64,000 nucleotides of DNA, taken from the NCBI GenBank assembly GCA_003415625.1, contig PYIU01000008.1, positions 3,658,001-3,722,000 of the forward strand, read 5' to 3'. Source of the stretch: Aquanectria penicillioides. Its lineage: Eukaryota; Ascomycota; Sordariomycetes; Hypocreales; Nectriaceae. The notes beneath the pieces were generated by a model, which was given only the letters and a program-made list of their open reading frames with translations, was not told the DNA's origin and ran no database searches. Both the position numbers and the translations under genes were made by a program. The first letter of the stretch is position 1; each line of letters starts with the position of its first letter. Positions 47,709 to 60,400 of this stretch are shown one piece after another.

Positions 47709-48716
47709 ATGGCCTCACCTCTGTGGGCATCTGTTCCTTGGTCATCGGTGCGTTCAACCGCCGACGTTGATGGGAAACCGACCATCATCGGCTGGCACAA
47801 GAAGAGCGTGCCGTATGTACCAGACGCCACGTATCTACAGACAGCGGACGTATGGATTCCAGCCAGCCAAGATGAATCCTCATCGACCCTTGATTCTGCC
47901 GCTGTTCCTCCTCTCAAGGGTGGACCTTGGATCGTGTACATCCACGGCGGCGCGTGGCGATATCCTTTAGTGGACTCATCATCTTTTCAAAAAGCTGCAA
48001 ATAACATTTTGCTAGACACGGCTAGGACATCTATCGCCGGCATCGTGTCCATCAACTACCGCCTTTCCCCACATCCCAACCATCCAACACACCCGGCACC
48101 TCCTCGAGATGCAAGCGTTCCATTGGACACTGCCCGCACTTCTCATCACCCAATGCATATCCATGATGTTCTTAGTGCCCTCTCGTTCCTACAAGGAAAT
48201 GGGGTCGCCAATGATTACATTCTCGCCGGCCATAGTTGTGGCGCCACTTTAGCATTCCAGGTTGCCATGGACGTGTCAAGATGGGGTATTGAGGTTGGTG
48301 GTGCTCCTAAAAAGCCCCGAGTCCTGGTGGGTTTAAACGGCCTTTACGACCTCGCTGCTTTTATGAAGAATCCCGACGAGTCTCATGCAGCACTGGTACC
48401 ACTTTACAATGCGTTTACTCGGGGTGCGTTTGGGGATGACGAAATGACCTGGGCGGCTGTCTGTCCGACAGTTGTGGAAAATTGGAAGACAGAATGGCCA
48501 GAAGGTCGGCAGATTGTCCTTGTGCAGAGCCCAACTGACAGCCTGGTCCCGTATTCGCAACTGGAATTGATGCGACAGCGGCTGGCGCAATTGGTCGGAT
48601 CGGAGATTGAGGTGAAGGAGATGCCTGCGACTGGCGACCACAATGAACTTTGGCAGCGAGGAGATGACCTGTCTGAGATATTGAAGCAAGTAGTCTCTAC
48701 GCGTCGGGCGCTCTAG
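47709..48716 (+). CDS. Alpha/beta hydrolase, kynurenine formamidase-like
   Basis: A single exon of 335 codons. HGGAW (79-83) is the oxyanion motif of arylformamidases and hormone-sensitive-lipase-like hydrolases. GHSCGA holds the nucleophile Ser176. A later PTDSLVPY holds the Asp and TGDHNEL the His of the triad. Fungal BNA7 enzymes hydrolyse N-formylkynurenine in the cytosol in tryptophan breakdown. A related esterase function is equally possible, since no other kynurenine-pathway gene is near. The heptad LDTARTS occurs twice (about 102-108 and 139-145) but with different codons, so it may be chance. It lies downstream of the cupin gene on the same strand. Confidence 0.83.
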   Translation: MASPLWASVPWSSVRSTADVDGKPTIIGWHKKSVPYVPDATYLQTADVWIPASQDESSSTLDSAAVPPLKGGPWIVYIHGGAWRYPLVDSSSFQKAANNILLDTARTSIAGIVSINYRLSPHPNHPTHPAPPRDASVPLDTARTSHHPMHIHDVLSALSFLQGNGVANDYILAGHSCGATLAFQVAMDVSRWGIEVGGAPKKPRVLVGLNGLYDLAAFMKNPDESHAALVPLYNAFTRGAFGDDEMTWAAVCPTVVENWKTEWPEGRQIVLVQSPTDSLVPYSQLELMRQRLAQLVGSEIEVKEMPATGDHNELWQRGDDLSEILKQVVSTRRAL

Positions 48717-49206
48717 GCCTAAGCATAGTTGTAGATTTAGTGGATGAGTGCTCATCAAATTATCCTCGTATTAAGATTCTACATAACAATGGTATTTATT
48801 GATGTGCACCACCATGATCCATCATCACACAAACAATTCGAGTTTACGCCGCCACAGAGAGAGCCCACATGGATGAGAGTCAAGTGATAGAATAGAGAGA
48901 GTACCTAACTATTTATGCTCAAGTGTGTTCCTGTGATAAGGTGTCTCTGCAATAACCAATCATGATGCGACGGAAAACGATAGCAGTTGATAAGATTGAA
49001 CCAACACCAAAACGGACTCATGGGCGGCGGATATCGCCCGCTAGATACCGACGATAAGGCCGTCTATCTTTCGCTACGGGGATGAAATTGGTGAATGAAG
49101 TCCAGCCTTAAACATAACCCGCACAGGCAAATGGGTCCCACTATCCACAGCCATCCATCACCGCATAGTGCTACTGCTTCAGCTCGATCCCTTCACCTTC
49201 TTCGTC
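48717..49206. other. Intergenic region, no supported gene
   Basis: 490 bases, presumably the promoter of the Zn2Cys6 gene; no repeat or motif stands out. Confidence 0.5.
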
Positions 49207-51735
49207 ATGCATCCCTCGGCGTCCACAGACAATGCTCCGTCACGGCCGTACCGCTCGAAGCGGCATCGACCCTGTGACGTCTGTCGTCGGCGCAAACACG
49301 GTTGCTTCGTCAACCGAGAGCTCCCTTGCCGGGCATGTCGCAAGATGGGCGTCGAATGCACGTTCAATGATGCTCCCAGGAAGCGAATGAATATCCAGCA
49401 CCAACCTCAGAGCTTTTCTCCCTCCTCCCCGGCATCTCTGCGCTCGGCAGATCCGCCCGTAGAGGCTGACCCCGACGATGGCTCTAATTCGGGTAATGAC
49501 ACATTATCTCTCGACAGGACTGCAGCCATCAGTGCCCCGGATGACATGGGAAGCTTCTCGCTCGACGATGTGTCTGCTCAGTCTGATTTACTAATGCTTC
49601 CGTTGGCTCATCATGACTTCTGGATCCCCGCTTCTTCCTTGCTAGATCCTAGCCTTGGACTGTTCCCTCCCTTATCCGACGTGGCAGCCATCATGTCGAA
49701 CAACCACACTCATACGCGTCCTGAGGTCCCCTTGGCTACATTGACAGCTAGTGAACTACGGCAAAACTCAGATAGGACACAACACTTGACTCGATCAGGT
49801 CGAACCCGCAATGCTCGGGAACTCCCAAACCACTCGGCTCCGTCGCAGCCCGTTCGCGCCTTGGGCAACTTTGGCCGTGGCACTACCGCTCAGTATTCAG
49901 TGCTTGCAGGCGAGGTGGACCCGTACCTACTGCGACACATGCGATTCAAGGATCAAGGGGCGTGTAACTTTGGCCAGTTTCAGTATCGATGTCTGGCTCA
50001 TGAGTTGTCTCACGGCGAATCTCAGCAGCTCCAGAACCACACGCCCATTCAGTTCTTGATCTCAAACACCAAATCTGGGGGTGGAAGTGCTGAGGAACGG
50101 GCTGCGCTTTCAAAATTAGTTGCCCCAGAGTTGGGGGTGCGGCTTGTCGGGCTGTGAGTTGCCGTTAGCCGTTGAGACGGCTCACCAAGTTCATCCATGA
50201 AGTTGCAGTCGACGCTAATGATGAGGTAGTTTCCTCCGCTACGTATTCCCGAGTCTACCCATAATATCTCGGAGTGAGTTAAAGGTCAATCCAGAGACCT
50301 TGATTCCTCCAACCGCTGCTTTGGAGAGTCTCCATCCATGCCTCTTGGCCGCTATATACGCCCTAGCCGAGTCGTTTCGTCGCTATGACCCAGTCTTGTG
50401 CGTCACTCAGGCCGATACCATCTTTCCCACGGCAGAGCTGTGGCGTCTCTCATACCACAGCATTCTGCTAGAGTTACATACGTCCCGCCTCCATGTTTTA
50501 CAGGCGATTCTCATCTACATACAAAGGTCGATTGACGACACTACTGCAACAACCACGGATAGTCCTGGAGACTGGCCCCTGTTGGGCTCAGTGGTGAATC
50601 TCTCAAAACACCTGGGGCTGCATCTTGATTGCCTAGACTGGCCAATTCCAGCGTGGGAAAAACGACTTCGCCGACGATTATGGTGGATCGTGTATTCTGA
50701 GGCTAATTTTCGAGCCATTTTGCGAGGGCTGCCACGATTGATCCATGTTGATGATTGGCACGTCACTCCACTCGACGAGACTGACTTTGAGATTAACAGT
50801 GCACAATGTCCTTCGGAAGACACCTCCCAACACCAACCAGATCAACCCGGCCCTTGTCCGTACTGCCATCTCGGGCACGACTTTCGATTTCTAGCTAGCT
50901 TGTCACACATAGCATATGAGATCAACCATTCCCTGTACACGGTGGCTGCCACGAGAATACTAGGGCATGACTTCTCGGCGACCGTGGCGGCGGCACGTCC
51001 ACTGCTGAAGCAGCTTGAAGAGTGGAAACGCAGCCTTCCAAGGCAACTTTCGCTGGACAATATATGTGACGTGGATACCCGACCCTATTTCCACTCTGGA
51101 TCAGCAGCTCATCTAAAATTGGCGTTCCTTACGCTGGAGGTAATGGTCTTTCGAGCCTTGATGCGACCTCTCGACAACTTGGCTAGCTCGCAGACTGAAT
51201 CTGGAGACTATTTGGCAGGGTTTGGAGACTCAAGCCGGCGCTGGAGGAGAGATGAAGCAGCAGAGGCTCTGGAAAACGACATGCCCGGCATCGCTGACAA
51301 GATCCGAGGTTCCATCGATCTTGCTAAGCGAGCGCTAGCATTCACACAAGGCCTCAGTTCCTACGATAGAAATAGTTTTGCATACTCTTGTAAGTTGAAA
51401 TCATGCATATGAGTCTACCAATCTATTTTTGCTAACTTCTCACGGGGGCGAGTGCTTGCTTTGCAACCATCTCCAACTTCATCTTACTACTCTTGGTTCA
51501 GGCACCTACAGCCAAGGTGGCTGGCGAGCTCCTCACGATCCTAGTCCGATGGATTGTGATATTACGGGACCAAGCCGTCACATTTGTCTTTATTCGCCTC
51601 GGTCTCTTGCGCTTGGATTCTGTCTTATGGGCAGGGCTAGAAAATTCATTCAGGTTTCCAGCTCACGTCAAACAGGCCTTGCAAAATGAGCCGTTATCGC
51701 GCACGATTCCAAATCGAGGACGTGCTCATGTCTAA
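49207..51735 (+). CDS. Zn(II)2Cys6 transcription factor with fungal-specific regulator domain
   Basis: ATG at 49207. The cluster is C23-x2-C26-x6-C33-x7-C41-x2-C44-x6-C51, followed by a Ser/Pro/Asp-rich linker. Intron 1 is 50154-50229; splicing joins RLVG to LFLRYVFPSLPIISRSEL, the standard start of the middle homology region, which confirms it. The main exon starts at 50230 and carries the RLWWIVYSEANFRAILRGLP motif typical of the family. The last junction (about 51390-51450) is uncertain: the strong donor GTAAGT at 51391 is out of phase with the only nearby AG, while a weaker donor a few bases on is in phase. The end (51450-51735) carries LLLLVQAPTAKVA and DSVLWAGL, family-typical. It lies between the hydrolase and an MFS gene and may regulate either. 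Confidence 0.83.
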
Positions 51736-52369
51736 GTGCAGCATTATTAATTTAAATTTATGCATATTTTTATATGTTGAATAAGACTTGACCATGTTTA
51801 CCCTGAATTACCCTACTCTGACCGGTCTTTTTTTCTTACAACGGACACCTGCTAAGACAGTTTCAGTGTCGTATTGACAACAGAGGTAAGTCATCATTGG
51901 AACATCAGATTTGGCCAATAACACCAAAGCCCTGCATCAACCGCACTTACGGGTAGAATTTGCGTCCCGAAGTATTTGATCATCTCCATCGGAAAGTAGA
52001 TTGAACACTCCGAGCCAGGACTCGATTCGAAGCGGTGCAAGCTAGCGTCACATTGGAATCCCGATGCAGGCTTACGCCACCGCAAGAATCTCAGGTCATT
52101 GGTGGGTCGTAATTGTTCTTGGCTAAAACCAGCTCGGTTCGGTGAAAGCGCAAGGATCATCATTCATGAAAGCGAGCGGGTTCGGGTTCGTTCACATCAC
52201 ATGTTGGAAGCGATGCTGATGCGAATAACTCGCTGGGCTTTAAATTAACCTGACCACGCAACCCCCCTTTCGATCTCAGAGTCTACATTTCTATCATAGA
52301 CCTTTTTTGTGTTGTGGATGGGTTTCAATCAACTTTTTTGGTTCCTATTCTAGTTTTCGGTTGCCTATC
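51736..52369. other. Intergenic region upstream of the second MFS gene
   Basis: 634 bases; antisense short open frames only. The last 120 bases are pyrimidine-rich like a fungal 5' leader. Confidence 0.5.
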
Positions 52370-54184
52370 ATGACGAACGCTCCTTTAGATCCTGGCCCAC
52401 CCCTTTCACGCGACCGTAAGTAAACCAACTCATGGCAACCCAATCGGAAAATTTGGCCTGCAGATAATTTTTGGGCGTGTTGTAACTAACTTGTCCAAAG
52501 CAACTCTAATTACAGGCGATGAAGACACGGCCGTTCACCCGAAGATGACTTGCCCTTCCGGCAGCAGCGACGAAGACTTAGAAAAAGGCACCGCCCAGAG
52601 TCCAAGCGCAAGCCAAGGACAAGGTTTGGTGGGTTCTCATCGGGATGAGGCCTCTCAATCCGAAAAGCCAGCTTCGGCGCAACCCGAAAACGAAGCAACG
52701 ACCGTTGCGCTCGACGAGAATATCGTTTGGTGGGACGGTGATAACGACCCAGAGAATCCTCTAAATTGGACCAAGTTTCGGAAATACAGCAACTGCGCTT
52801 TAATCAGCCTGCTCACATTCATCGAGCCCCTCGCTTCTTCCATCTTTACTCCCGGTGTGCCCAAGTTGATGAAGGATTTTGAGAGCGGAAACACGGAACT
52901 CGCAGCCTTCGTCGTGTCTGTCTACGTGCTCGGATTTGCTTTTGGTCCTATGGTTCTTGCGCCGCTATCAGAGATGTACGGACGATTGCCCGTCTACCAT
53001 GGGTGCAATGTTTTGTTCCTGGCCTTCACCATTGCTTGCGCAGTTGCTCCCTCGCTCAACACTCTTATTGCATTCCGATTTTTGGCTGGAACGTTTGGAG
53101 CCGCACCCATGACGAACGGAGGTGGCAGTATCGCCGACATGTTTGTTCCAGAGCAGCGTGCTGCAGTCATGGCAGGACTGAGCATTGGTCCCTTGCTAGG
53201 CCCCATTATCGGCCCAGTCATCGGTGGGTTTCTAACAGAAGCCAAAGGGTGGCGGTGGGACTTTTGGGTCATCGCCATTGTTTCCGGCACCATCTTCATT
53301 GCCATGGGTTTCTTGATGCGTGAGAGCTACGCACCAGTCATCCTAGAGAGGAAAGCACAGAGAATACGCGCAGAAACAGGGAACGACCAGATCCGCTCAA
53401 AACTAGACGAGGGTCTTTCCCCTAAGGATTTGTTCAAGAGGTCCATTATTCGACCTACAAGGCTGTTGTTCTTCTCGCCGATCTGCACGGTGTTTGCCGT
53501 GTACCTTGCCATTGTCTATGGATATCTTTATCTCCTATTCACGTCCATGACCTATGTATTTGAGCAACTCTACGACTTTAACACCAAGAGCGTCGGACTG
53601 GTGTACCTCGGCCTTGGAATTGGATGCATTGCTGGAATGGGCTGGTTCGCCTGGGACAGCGGAAAAGAGATCAAAAAATATTCTGGAACAGACCAGATGA
53701 AGCCCGAAATTCGTCTGAAACTTCTTCCTGTTGGGGCTATCATTTTTCCTATGGGGTTCTTCATCTACGGATGGACAGCAGATTACAAGACACAATGGAT
53801 GGGGCCAATCGTGGGTTTGGCAGTTATTGGTATTGGTGAGTTTAACCTTGACCTCCGCTAACTTATAAAGGCTTTTATGCAATTGAAATTGAAATACAAA
53901 ACTAACGGCTTATAGGAAACTTGATTTGCTTCATGGCCATCTCCGTATATCTCGTAGACGCCTACGAGCGGTATGCTGCCTCGGCACTCGCTGCAAACAC
54001 CATTTTCCGATCCATCGCAGGAGCCCTGTTGCCCCTTTGCGGCCTACGAATGTACAATAAGCTGGGTCTGGGATGGGGAAACACGATGCTTGGTTTAGTC
54101 GCTGTGGGCCTCATTCCGATCCCGTTCCTCGTCCAACGATACGGCGAAAAGCTTCGCAAGAAGTACGAAATTACAGATCTCTGA
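52370..54184 (+). CDS. MFS transporter of the DHA1 / TPO1-like type
   Basis: Exons 52370-52415, 52501-53835 and 53916-54184 encode 549 aa (the first acceptor could also be at 52515, in frame, five residues shorter). A polar N-terminus with DPENPLNWTKFRKY leads to twelve helices. SEMYGRLPVYH is the loop 2-3 motif A of DHA1 transporters, and GPLLGPIIGPVIGGF is the Gly/Pro-rich helix 5 motif C of antiporters. A shorter central loop contains RIRAETGNDQIRSK. The last exon has VYLVDAYERYAASAL, also typical. It should export drugs, polyamines or metabolites at the plasma membrane. It follows a Zn2Cys6 gene on the same strand and precedes another on the opposite strand, a common pump-regulator arrangement. 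Confidence 0.92.
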
Positions 54185-54459
54185 GCTTTCTTTGTCTTTC
54201 GGGCCTTTTTCATCTTTCACTTTGAGGCATTATTTCATGTAATATAGATTTTAGACTGGGAGAACACTCACTTTGCATCTCCCGTGGTTACTAGAAGGAT
54301 TATAAACCAGTCGAGGAATCAATGTCCTTGGGATGCTTATTGCCTCCAGAATTCTACCAAATTGGATTTAGTTGAATGGCGTCGCTCATTTTCTTGGGTT
54401 ACGTGTACTTAAGATTAGTTTATACCAGAGTTACTTGCTGCGCAGGGGATCAATAATGA

Positions 54460-55919
54460 TCAGCAGTCCATTCGATCCACATCAATTTCGTCCCCGATGG
54501 ATTTAGAGGGCCACGCGATGTACTCCGCCCATTTCTCGTCGAGCGAGGCCTTGACAGCATCCATGACCTTGGGGCTCCATCCAACATTTATCCAGCTCTG
54601 TCGTTCAAACGACCTTGCCAACGCCGCATAGTGTGCCAAGATTATCAGTGCCACTGGATGATTGGTGCTTATTAGTTCGATGAAGAGATGTGTTAGTGTA
54701 ATTGGCCAAAACCAAATGCGCTGGGCAGTTTTTGTTGACTTTTCCCATTTGCAGGCTGCATATGTGGTTCGCAGCGTTTCAATGGCCAGCAAGCAAGATG
54801 ACTGGGTGTTGATGGCGTCGAACGAAGGACTGATGTCACGAGCGAGATCGTACAGTCTGTTCATCTGGGTCTGAAAAGAGCCTGTTCTGTCAACAGCTAC
54901 AGGTTCCCATTTTTGAAATAGTGGCGCGAGTGGGCCATCTTCGCTCCATCCGCTCGGTCTCGCGTCGCATATGCTCTTTATCCCGTGCAGGAGCTTGAAA
55001 GACTGGGCTATCTCAACCGTCGAGACGGGCTTGGCAGTCTCGTAAGGGTCGGAAAAGGAGAAAATATTCCATATGAAAATAAAAGTAGCCAGAAAAAAGA
55101 AGGGCTCAAAGTTTTCATCGGATATGTGGCCTAGACTTGTCGTAAAAAATTGCAGGGCCAGACCCTGATAATGTGACGAGATGATGAGGTATTCTTCCCG
55201 CTCGTCGGGATGAGCTTGGGCGTAGTGTTGAGCCGACACGGCTAGCAAACCATGCATGAGGAATTCCTTGCAACTTTTGTTACCTTTTTGATAGAAGAAC
55301 AACGGGGAGAAGGGCTGTGCACGGGATCCTTACATGGTCAAAGGCTGTCCGGGGCACCGTAATCTTCCATATTTCTTTCGTGCACAAATCCTGAGACATC
55401 ATCTCGCATACAGCAGTCGTGTAATGATGAACCAGGCGCAAGCTCTGCATCCACGTGACAGGAAAAGAGTGGTGCGATTGATCATGAGCACAACTTGCTG
55501 GCGTGGATGGAGATGCATCGCTGGGAGTGGCCAATACCTTCGTGGCTACCGCGGCTGAAGCATCAGACTCCTGGGGAGTGATGGGCTCCTGTCCCTGAGG
55601 CCTGGGTGAAGGAGGCGAGCTTGATTCTCTAGTCTTGCGGCCTCTCCTGGACAGCGGCCTTCTGTTGGCCGTCGCAAGCGTCTCAACTTGGTCTGGTGGC
55701 AGAGTTAGACTGCAAACAATATCAAATCGCACGCAGTTGGTGCACGGGCGCAGCTCATCGCACTAAGATTTACCCATGATGAGCATAAGCATAAGCTAGA
55801 AACATCAACCAACCCGGGCTCCATCGAATGAGAATTCTCACCTTGACGTGCCGTGCCTTGCAGCGAAGACAACCCGCTCGGGACTTTTTATGTCCCAGGC
55901 GCATCGGCGGGGTTCGCAT
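54460..55919 (-). CDS. Zn(II)2Cys6 transcription factor (Upc2/sterol-regulator-like N-terminus)
   Basis: Exons 55919-55842, 55762-55334 and 55266-54460 encode 437 aa. RLGHKKSRAGCLRCKARHVK, then CDELRPCTNCVRFDIVC, gives C17-x2-C20-x6-C27-x5-C33-x2-C36-x6-C43. The H-K-K-S-R-x-G-C-x-x-C-K start resembles Upc2-type fungal regulators. Intron 1 lies right before C27 and is confirmed by the spacing. A second ATG at 55904 is an alternative start. The C-terminal half is the weakly conserved helical region of this class (FLMHGLLAVSAQHY). The gene is convergent with the DHA1 gene (275 bases between stops). Two CCCAACTGGG repeats lie just upstream of the start. Confidence 0.84.
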
Positions 55920-57485
55920 CGTGTGTCCCGCTGCTCGACGCTCTGCAAAATGGCCCAACTGGGACCCAACTGGGGTAATTATTGTCCCGGTTACTTGGCC
56001 TCCCAGAGGCAAAAAAGGCCAAGGGGCGAGGTTGTCGCGTCGCTTTCGGGTTCGCGAGAAACAGAAATACGAGCGGGGTTTGCTGGGGAGGGTGGGCTTA
56101 AGTATTCATTGGGTGGTCCGAGCCAGCCCCGCGCCGGGATTGTGATGGAGGCAATCGTATGAGACTGTGAATCAGATCTGGTGACAGAAGGGAACCAAGC
56201 GAGCGAGATCCGCGGGTCCGGCTCACTTGACTCTCCGGGACCCCGACTCTTTCACCTTGAGTACCAGGTACGACTTGACCAATAAGAGCAGCGACGTGTC
56301 CTTTGGTGGTTTACATCTTAACTCGACACTAGCGACATTATATCGTCACCGATAGGTATGCCTTGATGAGATGATGTGGACGGGGATCCTTGGCATCGAT
56401 CAAACTGAACGAATTCGGAAATTATGGTTGGGCTGGAGTCCTTGTCATGCAACGCTGATACTCGACCTTGAATCATAAGATTTCGTTGGTTGAACTCGAT
56501 GGTTTGGAATACACAATGGAAATTGGCGTTAGAAGTTTGATATGATTTGATGCCATTGAGCACAGATGGTAATATCATGCTTCAGCAACACCAAGACTGC
56601 TGCGACTTTATTTCATAGTTGTAATTTTTGAGGTCCCCTTTTTTGTATTTTGAATATCACGTAATGTAGGATATACAACATGAGAAAGAGGCTGTCCAAA
56701 AAAAACACTACATTCGAATAAGGGATAACCCAAGACAAGTAATAATAGAACTCCAGAGAGATTAACAAGAAAAACCTATGAGCCATAGTTGCATGGCGTT
56801 TGTCACCTTTCACGATAGAAAATGCTACTGTTTAGGGTAGGCCCCACTATGATTAGCCAGGTGGGGCATTAATAGCCAATGAAATCCTTGATCCGGGCGG
56901 ACCGATGCTTTGCCATTTCCGGAGCTTTGACCACCCTCAAGATAAGATGCTGGTTCCACATGAAGTTATCACCATAATCTGAAAAGAAACGAGAGCAAGA
57001 TCTGCGACTCTTTCCCATGTATGCTTCAAAAAACGAGATTCCAACACCAATTTTGCACAGCCAAATCAATGGATATCATCTGGTAATACATGCTGCGGCT
57101 ATATTAGCTTTGTACTTGAAGCACTAAACAAACTGGTTTAATCCTGGTGGAGTGAGTGGATTCCGTTTCCGTCTCATCCCACGCTGCAGTTCCGGAAAGG
57201 GCAATCTTTTCAATGTTATCCACCCAGTTATTGTGATTGTTCTCGTTGTAGCCGAAATACGGGGTCTCTTAAAACAGACATACTGCTCCTAGAATAAATG
57301 TTCACCACTCAGCTTCACTCCTTTCACATTCTCTTAGTTATTTTTAGCCATCTTCTCGAAGCACCACCCTCTCCTTTGTCTCACATGCCTCATTGGTAGG
57401 TGTAGATAATTACATCTACACGTCGGAACATCACTCATTCAAGAATTCGAACAGAAGCACATCGACCAGGGCTGTCATTGCCACC
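55920..57485. other. Intergenic region between the regulator and the P-type ATPase
   Basis: 1.5 kb without a supported gene. The left 100 bases carry the duplicated CCCAACTGGG. The right part ends in a leader (57,300-57,480) rich in CT and A, as before the start of the ATPase. Open frames of 60-105 codons on both strands lack motifs. Confidence 0.45.
55954..55974. repeat. Two CCCAACTGGG decamers, 11 bases apart
   Basis: Found at 55954-55963 and 55965-55974, 35-55 bases upstream of the ATG of the minus-strand regulator. Each is a near-palindrome (CCCA-AC-TGGG). The one-turn spacing makes it a candidate operator or autoregulatory site. Only sequence is seen. Confidence 0.55.
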
Positions 57486-60400
57486 ATGCCGTCATTCCTT
57501 ACCAATTTCCTTGGCCGAAAACATGGGTCTCGATCAACCGAATCTCAAATGTACAGTGGCTGGAATGCTTGTCCACCCTCTGCTCACAATGAATCCTCGG
57601 AGGCTATTCTCCAAGCGTTTGCGGCAATGACGACCGACAAGGCCATGGGCTGGTTGGAAACAAATCAAGATGGCCTGTCCAAAACGGAGTCAGAAGCGCG
57701 CAAAACTATCAAGGGCTTGAATGACATTTCGGCAAAACAGACACCATCGTGGATACGCAGTTTGAAAGAGGCCATCTTCAATCCGTTTAATGTTTTGCTT
57801 ATCATCATTGCGCTTTCTCAGGCTTGCGTTCCCGGTGGCGAGTGGGTAAGCCATAGTACCCGACAATTGATGTTGAAGGAAGCAAATGTACTGACGGCAA
57901 AAGACTGCGGCTACTGTCTTGGTTGCTATGGTAGTAATCTCCATCGTCATCCGCTTTTGGCAAGAGTATCGAAGCAACACGGCTGTTTTCCGACTTCGCG
58001 CCTCCATCACCAACGACATCATGGTCCGACGACCGATCCCAGACGATGACGGCAAGGGATACACCACACAGGAGGTTTCGGTCAGAGAATTGGTCCCTGG
58101 AGATATTATACTGCTACCTCCAGGAAGCGTTGTGCCGGCAGACAGCTTGATTCTGGAGGCCTCGTTCCTGCGCATCAGCCAATCAAGCTGGACTGGAGAA
58201 AATTCGCCGGTGACCAAGGCTCCGATGCCAGATGGCAGTACCGAGGATCGCCTTTTTGATCTGCAGAATATTGCACTCACTGGCACCAGTGTGGTTTCTG
58301 GCAATGGGCTTGCGCTTGTTCTTAGAACTGGACCTGGTAGGTTTCTCATGTGGAATGATCCGAGTGTTTGCTGACAGCTAAAGACGTCCTCATCACTAGG
58401 ATGGCCAGCAAAATCAAGAAGATACGGAAAACCAACGGATTCCAGCAGGGGATTAGCAATATGAGCTGGGTCATGATCGGCCTCATGTTTATGATGGTTC
58501 CTATTGTATGGTCATCTCACTCAGTTCAAAAATCGCCCAAGATAACTAATGTGATAATCATCAATAGGTCTTGGTCATCAGTGGTAATACGACAGGGGAT
58601 TGGAAGCATGCAACAATCTTCAGTCTCAGTTTCGCCATTGGCCTTGTTCCCGAAATGCTACCCGCTATTCTCAATGGCAACCTTGCGCGTGGGGCTTACA
58701 GGTTGTCCAAAATGAAGGTCATTGCCAAGCATCTTCACTCAGTTCAGCGGCTAGGCGCTATGTCTATTCTCTGCAGTGACAAGGTCGGTGGTTTGCGGCC
58801 AGAAACTATGGCACAGACTAACATCGCTTACTAGACCGGAACACTTACAAAGGATGACATTACCTTGTGCGAGCATCTGGACACCTTGGGCGCCAGAAGT
58901 TTGCCTGTTTTGGAGCTTGCAATGGCCAATGCCCGTGCCCAAGGTGAAAATGGTAACAACATCGACTCCGCCATTCTCCACCACCGGGTCACATGGGCTG
59001 AGAAAGCCGTCATAAAATCGAATTACGAGATTCTTCTTGCTATTCCGTTCACATTTGAGCGCCGCCGCTCTGGTTGTGTGGTGAAAAGCTCGACCGGAAA
59101 AATCACCACGATTGTCAAGGGGGCTTTCGATGAAGTCTTGAGCCTTTGCTTAAAGGTACAAGAAGGTAATGAAATTCTTCCCTTGGATGGCGAACAGAGA
59201 AAGATTCTTGTGAAAAAGGTGAACGAGTTAAACAAGGACGGTTACCGCGTGCTCCTGGTTGCCGAGAAGCGCCTAAAAGAATTCAAACCAAGCGGTGAAC
59301 CGAATGTTGACCAGATCGAATCAGAAATGACGCTCACTGGCATGATGACCTTTATTGATCCACCCAAGGAAGATGCTGCGGATTCAATTTCGCGATTAAG
59401 AGAATACGGCGTTGAGGTGAAAATTCTGACTGGAGATAATATGGCCGTGACTCTAAACGTCTGCCAGAAACTAGGCATTCTCAAGACAGACAACGGAGAT
59501 GATGATGAGGCACAGGTTATGACAGGAGCAGAATTGTCGCAAATCTATGAGCGTGGCGAAGGCATCCAAGAAATCGTCAGAAGATGCAAGGTTTTTGCCA
59601 AACTGACGCCAGACCAGAAGGCGTTGGTCATCAGCACGCTTCGTAGCTCAGGCACTTGCGTTGGTATGTTGGGGGATGGCATTAATGATTGCATGGCTCT
59701 TCGAGAAGCTGATGTTGGTATTTCCGTCGATTCTGGAGCCAACGCGGCCAAAGATTGTTCTGATGTCATCTTGACGGAAAAGGAACTAGGTGTGGTTGTA
59801 GATGGGGTGAGAATTGGTCGTGTGACGTTCGGCAACACGATGAAATATGTCAAGGTCAGTGATGACGCCAGATTATTAGTTTCACCAGTTGGTCTAACAC
59901 ACGATAGATGGCCGTCTCGTGCAACATCGGCAACGTTCTTAGCATCTTAGTTGGGAGCACGTGGCTTCCCTTCCTCCCGGTGAGTTAACATCTCCACGAG
60001 CCACATGACGGACGGAAAGCTTACTAGTTTTGAAGATTATAAGTATCCAGATGCTTGTTCAAGACTTGCTCTGGAATATCAGCCAGGTGGGCATTCCTTG
60101 GGATTCTGTTGACCCAGAATTCGTGCAGTCTCCCAAGGAATGGAACACATACGACCTTTTCCGGTTCGTGCTCATCATCGGCGTTACCAACGCGGTGTTA
60201 AACATCAGCACATTTGTTTTGGGTTGGTTTTATTACGATATCAAGACTTCAGTTGATCCTCAAGCTGTCAGAATGTTCCAAACACATTACTTTATTCAAG
60301 GGTATGTTTCAGCGGGTTTTATGCACAGACATGGTGGCTTACACAAGACAGATTGCTCATGCAGATTCTCATCATCCATCTAATCCGTACTGCTAAATTG

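Noticed and set aside
48009..48140. Internal duplication in the formamidase-like protein (LDTARTS twice)
   Set aside because: The two heptads use different codons and the flanks do not align, so there is no sign of a recent DNA duplication.
39150..54184. Secondary-metabolite gene cluster
   Set aside because: Tailoring-type enzymes, pumps and a regulator are present, but no polyketide synthase, NRPS, terpene cyclase or other backbone gene. A catabolic or detoxification set fits better.
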